From Aquilaria yunnanensis (lineage: Eukaryota > Streptophyta > Magnoliopsida > Malvales > Thymelaeaceae): 64,000 bases of DNA. Shown in pieces: positions 11,178 to 21,656 of this stretch (within the stretch, counting starts at the first letter, position 1; each line of letters starts with the position of its first letter). A program made the translations under genes and the position numbers. The notes beneath the pieces were generated by a model. The model was not told the DNA's origin. It made no database searches and saw only the letters and a program-made list of their open reading frames with translations. Location: NCBI GenBank assembly GCA_039654915.1, contig CM077599.1, positions 4,342,501-4,406,500 of the forward strand, in the 5' to 3' direction.

Positions 11178-11726
11178 CTATAAGTCGGGGATTTGCTTCT
11201 CATCCAGTTTCCTTACAAACTGACAAACAGGGTCGTTTAAAATCACATTCCCAAGACTGTAACGGTTTCGTTCTTTATGGTAAGTCCTCCATAAACTGAT
11301 AATTTCACCTTGCACTTTTCCACAAGAATGCGTTTCAAGAGTCTCTCGGATATCTTCCAGAGATTCCTTACGCAGGCCATTCTTAATGAATTTTCTTTTA
11401 TCTTCACGATTTATGGAGATGTATCCTAAAGAGCGACATTTAGTAATACAATTCCATCGCCCACATTTATAACACACGCCTAGTCTCTTTGCTCTTCGCC
11501 TTTTGGCATAACGGCTTTTACCTAAACCGGGCATGCGGGGCATAAATGCATCTGGAACTTCACCCGCCAAACGGACCTTAGCTTCAATTATCCACTGCAC
11601 ATTATCGGGAATGCCTTTGCGTGTAAAAACTCTGATTCTTTCACATCTAGCAAGGTAGATCTTTTTAAGGACTTTTATTGGAAGGGAAGGAAAGTATTTT
11701 CGCAGTGCAGAAAGAGTAGAATCCAT
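11178..11726 (-). CDS. viral-type nucleic-acid-binding (NABP-like) cysteine-rich protein, copy 2, 182 aa
   Basis: Middle paralogue, the same length as the others and clearly homologous along its whole length. The basic arm is K75-R81 (AKRRRAKR), and the putative zinc ligands are C85, C88, C93 and C97. Most differences from copies 1 and 3 are substitutions outside these residues, with no frameshift or stop. A TATA box lies 127 bp upstream of the ATG (11847-11853). Intergenic DNA before that box is homologous to the 87-bp repeats upstream of LOG. Expected role by family: a small RNA- or DNA-binding protein, possibly a silencing suppressor acting in cytoplasm or nucleus; unproven here. It could instead be a retrotransposon-specific regulator that only resembles viral NABPs. 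Confidence 0.72.
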   Translation of the reverse strand: MDSTLSALRKYFPSLPIKVLKKIYLARCERIRVFTRKGIPDNVQWIIEAKVRLAGEVPDAFMPRMPGLGKSRYAKRRRAKRLGVCYKCGRWNCITKCRSLGYISINREDKRKFIKNGLRKESLEDIRETLETHSCGKVQGEIISLWRTYHKERNRYSLGNVILNDPVCQFVRKLDEKQIPDL

Positions 11727-11846
11727 TGATGAGAGAAGAATTTGAGAGAAGAGGGAAATGAATCAGTTATTGTAGGAGACTGGAATAACCGAATTTAGAA
11801 GTCACGGGGTATCTTATCCGCTGCTTAATCAGAAGGAAGAACACGC

Positions 11847-11853
11847 ATTTATA
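11847..11853 (-). promoter_or_regulatory. TATA box before NABP-like copy 2
   Basis: TATAAAT in the context TTCATCACTATAAATGCG on the minus strand, shared with the promoter of copy 1. Confidence 0.5.
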
Positions 11854-12015
11854 GTGATGAAAAGAGATAACGTGTCGATTACACTTAGGGGAGCGTGTAC
11901 ATCTGTCAAAAGAAAATGCAAACTTTTCTAAATATAACAAACTGTATGTACAGTAATTGTGACTGTGGCTCACATCTTCCACTGGTTTTTCGTCCAGTAA
12001 CGGCATTAACGGCTT

Positions 12016-12564
12016 CTATGAGTCGAGGATTTGCTTCCCATCCAGTTTTCTTACAAGCTGGCAAACAGGGTCATTTACAGTCAGATTCCCGGGATTGTAA
12101 CGGTTTCGTTCTTCATGAAAAATGCTCCACAAACCAAGTAGTTCACGTTGCACAGATCCACAAGAATGCGTCTCAAGAGTCAATTGGATATCATCCAACG
12201 AGTCTTTACTCAGGCCATTCTTAATGAATCGTATTTTATCTTCTCGATTATCAGAGATCATCCCTAAAGAATGACATTTAGTATTACAAGTCCACCATCC
12301 ACATTTATGGCAGACTTGTAACCTTTTCGCTCTTCGCTTTTTGGCATAAGAGCTTTTGCCTATACCAGGCATGTGAGACACAAATGCCTCTGGGATTTCA
12401 CCTGCCAGACGAACCTTGGCTTCGATTAACCACCGCACATCTTCAGGGATTCCTTTGTGCATCAGAACTCTTAATCGTTCACAGCGAACTTGGTAGATCT
12501 TTTTGAGGATGTTCATTGGGAGAGAAGGGAAATACTTTCGCAAGGCGGAAAAAGTAGGATCCAT
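12016..12564 (-). CDS. viral-type nucleic-acid-binding (NABP-like) cysteine-rich protein, copy 3, 182 aa
   Basis: First of three tandem paralogues in transcription order. An N-terminal region (MDPTFSALRKYFPSLP) leads to a conserved KKIY-VRCER segment. A basic stretch near residues 71-82 (SYAKKRRAKRL) runs straight into a four-cysteine cluster C-x2-C-x4-C-x3-C (CHKCGWWTCNTKC). Then come a conserved R-x2-K-x-RFIKNGL segment and a tail ending near DPVCQLVRKLD. Basic arm followed by a zinc-finger-like cluster and an F-(I/V)-K-x-G segment is the layout of the NABP/CRP family of carla-, viti- and allexiviruses, several of which suppress RNA silencing. That homology is my recognition, not a search result. 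The frame is intact. Unlike copies 1 and 2 it has no clear TATA box upstream. Confidence 0.72.
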   Translation of the reverse strand: MDPTFSALRKYFPSLPMNILKKIYQVRCERLRVLMHKGIPEDVRWLIEAKVRLAGEIPEAFVSHMPGIGKSSYAKKRRAKRLQVCHKCGWWTCNTKCHSLGMISDNREDKIRFIKNGLSKDSLDDIQLTLETHSCGSVQRELLGLWSIFHEERNRYNPGNLTVNDPVCQLVRKLDGKQILDS

Positions 12565-12727
12565 TTTCTAGGAGGAAGTAAAAGAAAGAAGGGGTGAAGG
12601 AATCAGTTATTATGGGCAACTGAGAAAACCGACTTGAGAGTCACGGAGTACCGTATTCGCCGTTTAACCGGAAAAGTAGATCCTACTTCATTTTGATAGA
12701 TATTTTTTTTTTATCCGTTGATCCAGT

Positions 12728-13070
12728 CCTCGATTATTGAATCCATTGTCCGCTTTTGACAAAGTTTCAACGACAATATTTCTTGATGTCTGCCTTATCT
12801 TTGACCACAGCTATCTCTTATCTTGGATGCTGCTAAGCTGGCATCAATCCTGTCCTTCCAGGTGTAGCCTCGATTATTGAATCAATTGCCAAGCTTTTGA
12901 CAATATTGTCTACTTTATATTTTTTTTTATATCTGCCTTATCCTTGGCTATAGCTATCTCTTATCTTGGATACTACTAGCTGGCGTCAATCCTATCCTTC
13001 TAGGTGTAGCCTCGATTATTGAATCGGTAGCCAAGCTTTTGACAATATTGTCTACTTTATCCTTGAATTC
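12728..13070. repeat. 141-bp tandem repeat, about 2.4 copies
   Basis: The phrase CCTCGATTATTGAATC recurs at about 12728, 12868 and 13010, with flanking sequence conserved between copies. Confidence 0.75.
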
Positions 13071-14796
13071 CTGATGCAGGTTGGTCCCGCATATTAGCTG
13101 TGTATCCAGTGATAGATTGGTAAGAGCTGATGACATTGAGATCTCAGCTTATATTGCTGTAACTGTGCTGTGAATGTGATTCCCGTTTGGTTCCTATTAT
13201 GCAAAAGCCATGCATGCATGATGTGAAATGCATGAATGCAGAGCATGTGGAATTGATGTTTTTTTTTTTTTTGATGGATCTAGTTCTTCATGTCTTTGCT
13301 TTACTGGATCCTCTTTGTGATGGCCTTCTTGGACTATCATTGAATCTCTTTATGCTTTCCAGCTTTTGTTTGCTGCCTCAAAAGCCCAACTCTTTTCAAA
13401 ATCCCCTTTCTTTGACTTGTTCTTGAATTTTGGCCTCAATTTCTTTAAAGTTGGCCCGCCTCATAATTTATATCTCTTTCGAATACTCATCCTTTGTCAT
13501 GGATTTGATACCATCAAAGGCTTTACTTTCAATGTCTGCTTTGCCCATTTTCTTGTGGCCATGCCGACACTTGTTTACCCCCATGTTACAGTCCGAATGA
13601 TTGCTCTTCCTTAGACTCAGGTTCTGATCCATAAGACTTGCCCCCTTGTCTATTGAGCTTCTTTCTTGGCAGTACTTTTCTTGCGCTTAGTAGAGACTAC
13701 TTTGCCCTCCTGAATATGGTATTTATGTGGAGAAAAGGTATCATATCGCCTTTGATTTAACAGAAGGTCGAGCATTTCTAGACCTTTGTGATGGCACTTG
13801 ATCGTAAATTTCTCTTACAAGAACCACATCTTATTAAAGAAAGACTCAAGCTATCTCCTCACTTTTAAGTCTACATACATTAATGAATAATGGTTTGGCC
13901 TTAAAGAAAAACTTTCATCAATTTGCAAAGCTTGACAAAGTAATTTACGGTCTTTGTTTTTAATTAAAATATCCTGCCATTCTTCCCTTTTCCAACTCGA
14001 AGACATAAACTGTGCAAGGCAATAAGGTAGAAACATGATTCACAATAATAGTCTTTTAACTGAATGAGGATGATATCGAGAGGTAAATGTTAGGTGTGAG
14101 GAAAGTTAAGTTTGAATGTTTTTTTTTTTTTGTGGCAGTCTTTTAGCTGAATGAGAATAATATTAAGAGGTAAATATTAGGTCTGAATAAAGTTAAGTTT
14201 GAGTGGTGTGAAAGAAAGGTCTTTTAATACTACTCGTGAGCAAATTTGATTATGGTGAAAAACTCAATAGTGATGACCTCAATTTGCCACTCTTTCCAGA
14301 AAGTTAGACCTCATCTGTTGCCCCCCAACTATTGTGATCTTTATGCATGCTTGGTTTGAGGGTTGCTTTTGTGTTCTAAACCGCCTTTGCAGGTTTTCAG
14401 TCTAGAATCCATAGCTCACTTTTTTCTTTTTTTTTCTTTTGCTCTAGTTTGAGCCCTTTTTCCTTTTTTTTTTTTGTTTTTTTTTGTTTCCTTTTTTTTT
14501 TTTTTGTGAGCTATGGTGATGACATACTTGATAACTCTCTTGAAGTGAGATGACTCAAGTGGCCTTGCTTGCTCGTGCTTGTTCTCAGTCCTTTTTGGTT
14601 TTGAATTTTCCCTTGTTGTCTTTTGATGGAAAGGATGAATTTCTCTTTTCGGAGTTTGTGTTGCAAAGAACTGAGATCATAGCCCTCTTGAAGTGAAATG
14701 ATTAAAGTGGCTTTACTTGCTTGTGCTTACTCTCAGTCTCTTTTTGCTTTGGATTTTGAATTTTCCCTTGTTGTCATTTGATAGAAGGGAGGAACT

Positions 14797-14842
<46 letters not shown>

Positions 14843-15524
14843 GTGTTGCGTAAGACTGAGAACTTTTTCTTGTGTTGAGCATTTGTGAGAATTGGGAGGC
14901 CACTGAAGTCATTTAATATGAGAGCTAACTTCTTTGGAAACTAACCCCAAACTTCTTGCAAGGATGTTGATAACCACTGTGAATTCTTTTTGAGGGTTGA
15001 GGTGCAACATATGAAATCCTTCTTACTAGATTTGGCAGCACTTTCAAGATCATTACTATCAAATTTCCCTTAACTTTTTATTTTCACCCACGAGTAGTAT
15101 CGTTTTCAAAGTAAAATGTGATAGCAATAATGGATAGTATAATGGAAAGGAGTGAGAGATGGATATAAAAACGGAATTTTTGGTAAGAAGTGGTAGAATG
15201 TGTAGGTGTAATAATTGAATTTTTGGTAAAAATTGGTAGAATGTGTAGAAGTAATAATGGGATTAAAAAGTGGTAGAATGCACACGCAACATCTTTTTGT
15301 TGTACCAGAAAAAGAATAGCAGGTGTCCATTTAACAAAGACTACACCCTAGATTCTGGACTAAATCTAGGAGATTTTTACTATTAAATTACTTTTGCAAG
15401 CTTTCAAAGATACAAGTTTATTCAAAGGATTCCCTGTCATTCGAAAATGTATGCGGACTGTTAGGTCAGATCTGACTTGGAGCCCTTCCAAAATCAATGT
15501 AATTCCAGCTCAAAATCTTCACTT
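12728..15524. other. 2.8-kb element spacer without recognisable pol
   Basis: This is where protease, RT, RNase H and integrase would be expected, but neither strand gives a long ORF or a catalytic motif I can recognise. It holds a 141-bp tandem repeat (12728-13070), a pair of about 149-bp direct repeats (about 14540-14800), a run of 37 T (14799-14835) and a short repeat of GGTAGAATG (15190-15290). A lysine-rich frame broken by stops on the minus strand around 13250-13720 may be an old coding relic of unknown origin. Confidence 0.6.
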
Positions 15525-17429
15525 TCAATTACCAATCACATCGGGCCTAGCAGCTTGACCTCGGTTTTGTTTGATTTGTAGAGCAATGGCCTCGGGACTT
15601 GACGACTTAAGAGTAGGTTTTGAGATTGGTATAGCATTGACTTCTTGTTCTTTAATGATCACATTCACATCATCATCTTTATCTGACATAAAAATGATAA
15701 GTTGGGATGAGTCTATGAGTCTTTGCAGATTCTTACGGAATTCTGAGCATTCTTGGATAGAATGACTCTTACTGTCATGAAAGTTGCACCATTCCTCATC
15801 TTCAACTTCTTCATGTCCAAAAGAAGGCTTTCCCATGATAATCCATTCTTTCACAAGGCATGAATATACATGCTTAAGAGGGGTTATGATATCATTGACT
15901 GACTTTTTCATCAGCCGGTGTTCTTCTATCATATTGACTGGTTTTTCTTGATGAGGCGGCAATGGATTGTGAGTGACGTTCGGTTCATCGGAAAAGTCCA
16001 ACCACTTTGATTCGATTAATTGTTGGACTATACGTTTCAATGCTGTGCAATTTTCCAAGCCATGGCCTGGAACGCCATCATGATATGGGCAAGTTATGTT
16101 GGGGTCATACCACGTTGGATATGGGGGTCCAAATGGATTTGTAGGAATTGGACGGATAAGTTGACTTTCAATGAGTTTTGGATACAACTCAGTGTAAGTC
16201 ATGGGAATTGGTGCAAAAACTTCTTTTGGTCTTCGTGTGGGTACTGAAGGAGTCGGAACAGGTGGCCGTAACTGATTAGGCCTATTGAGAGGATAATTGT
16301 TGGGCCTATTGGGAGGATAATCATTAGGCCTATTGGAAGGATAATCATTGGGCATATTGGGAGGATAGTCATTGGGCCTATTGGTAGGATAATAATTGGG
16401 CCTTTTAGCAGAATAGGATAGGCGAGGACCGGTAGCCACAGTACCTACGAGGGGAATCCCTCTTTCACGTCCTATTTGTTGTACTTCTTCATCTTTTGTT
16501 CTGGATGGTCCTCCTCTTTTCATAGGATCACTAAAGGACTCAGCAATCTTCCCAGTCCTAATCCCATGCTCGATCCTTTCTCCAGACATGACAACATCGG
16601 AGAAATTAGTTGCCGAATTGCCGATGAGTTTGTCATAATATGGGTATTTCAGTGTCTGGACAAACAAAGTAACCATTTCTTTTTCTGTCATGGGTGGCTG
16701 AACTTGTGCAGCTAAGTCCCTCCACCGTTGGGCATATTCCTTGAAAGTTTCTGGCTTTTTCTTCTCCATGTTTTGGAGAGTTTGGCGATCCGGAGCCAAG
16801 TCCATAACATGTTTATAGTTGCCGATGAAGGCCTGAGCAAGGTCATTCCAAGTTTTGATGTTTCTTGGTCCTTGACTTAGATACCACTGCAATGCTGATT
16901 TTGTGAGACTTTCCTGAAAAAGTGCAATCCACACCTTTTCATCTTTTGTGAGTGGTTGTAGTCTCCTTAGGAACAGTGTGATGTGAGTGATGGGATCACT
17001 CGTTCCATCGTATTTTACGAAATCCGGTACTTTAAAGTCCGAAGGGATTATGACGTCTGGCACTAAGCAGAGGTCATCCACTGAGAGAGATCCGAATATA
17101 TTACCTCCTTCAATGGCTCGCAGTCTCTTCTCTATTGTTTCGAGCTTTTGAGATTCTGCTTCTTCTTTTGGTAATATATTCTTCTCTTCATGTACAGTAT
17201 CTTGTTTCAGGTGAACACTAGCAGACGGTCCTGATTCTTGCAACAGGTTTTCTTGGATTGAGACTTGTTGCGGGGTGAATCCCGGGGGATAAGTGGGATC
17301 TTGTACTTCTTTGATGGGGACTTGAGTTGCTTTCCCTTTGATTAATTCCATCAATTGTCTCATCTGTTCTGACATACTTTCAATCTTGGACTCCATCTCC
17401 ATGAGACGTCCTTCGGCTTGTTCTGCCAT
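15525..17429 (-). CDS. gag: retrotransposon Gag polyprotein, TAT lineage, 634 aa
   Basis: Structural capsid/nucleocapsid protein that would package the element RNA in cytoplasmic particles. Residues 1-33 are a coiled-coil-like N-terminus. Residues about 140-300 match the plant retrotransposon gag core, with the typical run LAPDRQTLQNM, then EYAQRWRDLAAQVQPP and GERIEHG. Residues 344-386 are an eight-residue tandem repeat of the form RPNxYPxN, also visible as DNA at about 16270-16400. Two C-F/Y-H...H...C knuckles follow: C447-H450-H456-C461 and C548-H551-H556-C561, as usual in TAT Gag. The frame is intact from ATG to stop. The stop is followed by non-coding sequence rather than a pro-pol frame. 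The start is the first ATG, consistent with an AEQ... N-terminus. Confidence 0.9.
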   Translation of the reverse strand: MAEQAEGRLMEMESKIESMSEQMRQLMELIKGKATQVPIKEVQDPTYPPGFTPQQVSIQENLLQESGPSASVHLKQDTVHEEKNILPKEEAESQKLETIEKRLRAIEGGNIFGSLSVDDLCLVPDVIIPSDFKVPDFVKYDGTSDPITHITLFLRRLQPLTKDEKVWIALFQESLTKSALQWYLSQGPRNIKTWNDLAQAFIGNYKHVMDLAPDRQTLQNMEKKKPETFKEYAQRWRDLAAQVQPPMTEKEMVTLFVQTLKYPYYDKLIGNSATNFSDVVMSGERIEHGIRTGKIAESFSDPMKRGGPSRTKDEEVQQIGRERGIPLVGTVATGPRLSYSAKRPNYYPTNRPNDYPPNMPNDYPSNRPNDYPPNRPNNYPLNRPNQLRPPVPTPSVPTRRPKEVFAPIPMTYTELYPKLIESQLIRPIPTNPFGPPYPTWYDPNITCPYHDGVPGHGLENCTALKRIVQQLIESKWLDFSDEPNVTHNPLPPHQEKPVNMIEEHRLMKKSVNDIITPLKHVYSCLVKEWIIMGKPSFGHEEVEDEEWCNFHDSKSHSIQECSEFRKNLQRLIDSSQLIIFMSDKDDDVNVIIKEQEVNAIPISKPTLKSSSPEAIALQIKQNRGQAARPDVIGN

Positions 17430-18566
17430 TAATCTTGTTTGGAGTCGAGTTGAATATCGGTGTTAAGGTCCAATTTTACCTTTTTAAAGGAATATTTATT
17501 TTATTAGATTCTATGCGTATATGATTGATGTGATGGATGCATGCAATGAGATTATGTTTTTATCAAAATTTATATGCACGTGATTGATGTAATGGATGCA
17601 TGCAATATAAAGTGAGATTATGTTTTTATCAGACTTTATATGCACGTGATTAATGTAATGGAATGCATGCAATGAGATTATTTTTATCAGATTTTATATG
17701 CATGTGATTAATGTAATGGAATGCATGCAATGAGATTATTTTTATCAGATTTTATATGCGTGTGATTGATGTAATGGAATGCATGCAATGAGATTATTTT
17801 TATCATACTTTATATGCACGTGATTAATGTAATGGAATGCATGCAATGAGTGAGTTTGCTTATCCATTATCGTAGAACTTCAAAACTTTTAGTTGTCATT
17901 ATAAAGACCAAAAAGTTAGCATAATTTGATGCGTGGTTTTGATGCATGAAGAATAATTGCACAAGAAAGATAAGGTTATTAATAAGTTAAATAGCAATTA
18001 ACAACTCATGAAGTATTATGGAAAAATGAATTAAAACCATAAATATAAGACACGAAGAAAATAAAAGTGTAGAGCAACAACATAGCATAACAAGGACGTG
18101 CTTATGGCGTTGGTAAAATGGTAGAAATTCTATGGTCAGTTCTATGGTTAAGTGGGGAGTTCTATATGCATAAGGTAGCTTATCAAAAAGGCAAGGGATA
18201 GTTCCCGAATCCCGTCACTAAATCATAGTGACGGCCCGATTCCTTACCCTCTAGGGTTAATGTAAGGAATGGATTAATTCGAGTCGTAGCTTTTCGTGGG
18301 CCCATGCAGAGACTAACCGTCTCAGAAGGCAATACACTACTTTGCTACTTTGAAACCGGTGAAGGCTTGGAGACCATGGCCTCACAAGGACAACAACACC
18401 AATTCCGCTTAGAAAGAATCGTGTTCGATTTAAGTAAGCTCGGGTATAGAGCTTCATATTGTGAATCCATAATGCATGTTTTCGCTAAGTAAATATAGCA
18501 TATAAAAATCCACATAATAAGCAAAGTAAATTAAAACAAATCAACTTTAGGCTCGACTCACTAACG
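17430..18566 (-). other. 5' leader between PBS and gag
   Basis: Untranslated internal leader of about 1.1 kb. A 58-bp tandem repeat fills 17516-17865. No convincing CDS is seen; a 66-codon ORF (18257-18457) has no recognisable features. Confidence 0.6.
17516..17865. repeat. 58-bp tandem repeat, about six copies
   Basis: Each unit contains GTGATT(A/G)ATGTAATGG and the alternating ATGCATGCAAT, then a T-rich tract. It lies just upstream of gag, in the leader RNA. Confidence 0.8.
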
Positions 18567-18589
18567 TCGAGTCCCCAGTGGAGTCGCCA
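18567..18589 (-). other. primer binding site, tRNA-Arg type
   Basis: On the minus strand, 3 nt after the 5' LTR, the sequence reads TGGCGACTCCACTGGGGAC. The plus strand therefore ends in GGAGTCGCCA, like the 3' end of a charged plant tRNA-Arg. A tRNA-Arg primer is known for Ogre and other TAT-lineage elements. The site fixes the element's orientation as minus. Confidence 0.8.
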
Positions 18590-18854
18590 AGCTGTGGCAA
18601 CGTCGGGTTTTCGGGAGTCGCCACCAATCGGTTTTCGCTCAGGTCGATTGGATACCTTAAAATATGGTCTGCGAGAGTTCGGGGATCGGGAGTACGGTTA
18701 CGCTAAAACAATATTGTTATAGCGCCCAAAATTGGCACCTTAGTTGATTTCAATTTTGTTTTACTTTGCTTTAAAAAAAAATTCAGTTAATTTTCAAACT
18801 AGAAATTTTAACTGAATTAGTCGAAATGTGGATTTTTTTAAGTTAAGTTGATAT

Positions 18855-20002
18855 TTCCGAACCATGGACTCTGCCGAGTCATTTGGACACGGAAGTTTTT
18901 AATTCCGAACCATGGACTCTGCCGAGTCACCCGGACACGGAATGTTGATGATATTTTAAATAATTTAATCCATATCGTAAAATATGAATTTTTATCTTTT
19001 GTATTTATTTAATTTATTTAATTAAAAAATTTTGATATTTTTCAAACCGTAGATCCTGACGGATCATCCGGATATGAAAATTATTTTAAAAAGGTGAGCC
19101 AAAAAATAATTATTTAATCAAAATTTCATTTATTTAATAATGAAACCAAAAATTTATGTATATTTCAAAAATAAAAGAAAATTTTTAATATTTTATTTGT
19201 TTTATTTTGTTTTAATGAAAGATTAACCAAAAGTAATTATTTAATTAAGAAACCAAAAATTTATATGCATATTTTAAAAATAAATAAAAGTTTTTGATAT
19301 TTATATATTTTATTTTTTTGTGTTCTTTTTTATTGATAAAATAAGTCTAAAATATTTAAAAAAAATTAATTCTTTTTTCTTGTTTATTTTTATTACCTTT
19401 ATTTGAAATTATTTGGGTAAAATTTTATTTTGTTTAATAAAGGAAACAAAAAGTTATATCTTTTTATTATTTTGAAAGAAATAAGTAAAATATTACTGGA
19501 TAAAAAAAATAAGTAAAATATTATCCCAAAGTTTTTCAATCAAAAAGTAAAATATTACTGAATAAAAATAAATAAGTAAAATATTATCCCAAAGTTTTTC
19601 AATCAAAAAGTAAAATATTACTGAATAAAAATAAATAAGTAAAATATTATCCCAAAGTTTTTCAATCAAAAAGTAAAATATTACTGAATAAAAATAAATA
19701 AGTAAAATATTATCCCAAAGTTTTTCAATCAAAAAGTAAAATATTACTAAATAAAATCCTGAAGTTTTTATATCCTTTTATTCTTTTTACTAATAAAGAA
19801 ACTAAAAAGTTATACTTAATAAATAAGTAATATATTGCTGGATAAAGAGATAAGTAAAATATTAGCCCAAAGTTTTTATTTTTTAATAAAAGAAAATTTA
19901 TTTATATACTTTATGTAAAAAAATATATATATATATTTTATATACTTTATTTAAAAAAATATTTTCCAAGCCATGGATCCTGGCGGATCATTTGGACATG
20001 GA
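18855..20002 (-). other. four dispersed hairpin motifs in the 5' LTR
   Basis: Four copies of a motif of about 40 nt lie near 18855-18894, 18903-18942, 19039-19080 and 19965-20002. The inner stem is GACTC-tgcc-GAGTC in the first two copies, but GATCC with GGATC in the last two. The outer stem is TTCCG/CGGAA, TTTTCA/TGAAAA or TCCA/TGGA. Sequence changes are matched on both arms, so pairing is kept. They lie in the U5/leader RNA. Confidence 0.6.
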
Positions 20003-21648
20003 GTTTAATTTTTATTAATTATTTATTTAATTAATTATTAATTAAATCATAATTTTTATTGGATTTTTATTATTGTTTTTCTTGAATTTTTAATTATTAT
20101 TACTATAGAAATATATTTAAAAAACAGAATTGATTTTTTTTGTATTTTTAGAATTATTTAATTATGTTTGTTAAATAATTTTTAATAAAAAGAATAAAAA
20201 GTTTAACTTTTTGTTCTCTTTAAAGAAATAATTAAAACATATGTTTCAAAATAATAAAAGATAATTGTCTTTAAAAATGATTTTTAAATAGAATAAAGTT
20301 AATTATTCACATAAAAGAATCTTCTTTTAATTAGTTACTGTTTACTTATTTATTTATTTTTTATTATTAAATAAGTGAAATAAATTTTATCATAAAATAA
20401 AATTTTGGCATAAAGGAAAATTAAATAAAGTAAGGTAAAGGGGAGGTTTTATTTTAGTTTAGACATAAAAAAAATGCATAAAATAACACATGTAAACATA
20501 TAAAGGAATATTAAAAGATAATAAATAAATAAATAAAGTGGGGCTTTTTGACCATCCACTTAAAAAAAATAAATAAATAGGAGGTATAACCTTCCATGAA
20601 TTATAAAAGTTAGCAAAAGTTAGAAAAGTTAGATGTTAATAATGATAATAACAATAATAAAAGGTTAGTAAATTAGTAACAATAATAATAATAAAAGGTT
20701 AGTAAAGTTAGTAAAGTTAGTTGTTAATAACAATAAAAATAAAAGTTAGTAATGTTAGTTGAGTTAATTATCAATAATAACAACAATAATAATAAAAATT
20801 AGTAAGTTAATAATGATAATAACAATAACAATAAAAGTTAGTTATGTTAGCAATTAATAATAATAATAATAATAATAATAACAATAAAAGTTAGTATGGT
20901 TAGTAAGTTAGTGAGTTAATAATAGTAACAACAATAATAATAGAGGTTAGTGATAATAACAACAATAAATAATAGATAAACAAATAAATATTAAAAGAGT
21001 TAGTAATTAGTTTTTCTTTCTGCAAGGATAAAAGAAAAGGTTAGTGACCAAAGTGAAAGAAATTGAAAAGATGAATGATTATGTGGGAGTTTTACCTTTT
21101 GAAATTAAAACTTGAATTCTGAGAACAGGAAAACAGGGACGCGCGCGCGCACGAGGGGGAAAGGGGGCGGAGCTGGGCGACGGCACGCCAGGCGAGGGAC
21201 GGCGAGGCAACGGCGGGCCAGGAATGGGGCGACGAGGCGACGGCGGGCCAGGCGAGGGACGGCGGTGTGACGGCGGGCCAGGCGAGGGGCGGCGGCCGGC
21301 GAACTAGGAGAGAGAGACGCGGCGGAGGGAGAGACGGGACACGACGGGAAGAGAAGCGGACGGCGGCGGGACGGCGTGGGAGCTACCGGCGGCGGCGGGC
21401 GTGGCTGGGTCGGACGACCGCGGCAGAGGAGAGAAAAACGGTGAACGGAGAGAGAGAGAGAGAAAACGGAAGAAAAGAAAAAAACAAACGAAGAAGATGG
21501 TCGAATCGTAAGAAAAAAAAGTTTTGGGACTTTCTGGGCAGAGAAAGGATAAGCTAGGGAATAAGGCTGTAATTTTATCTTTTTTTTGAAACGGAGCTCT
21601 AAGTTTTCTTTCTATTTTTTTCTGTGTTCAGCACAAAATTTGGGGGGC

Positions 21649-21656
21649 TATTTATA
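21649..21656 (-). promoter_or_regulatory. TATA box of the 5' LTR
   Basis: TATAAATA on the minus strand, in the context CTCTATAAATAGCC, a strong plant TATA box. Transcription would start near 21620 and run leftward through gag and the accessory module. Confidence 0.65.

Noticed and set aside
10413..12564. Endogenous integrated carla- or vitivirus segment
   Set aside because: No replicase, movement or coat protein is present; three paralogues with their own spacers lie inside intact LTR boundaries, so they belong to the retroelement whatever their ultimate origin.
12728..15524. Degenerate pol
   Set aside because: I looked on both strands for RT and integrase motifs and found none; the broken lysine-rich frame is not recognisably pol.
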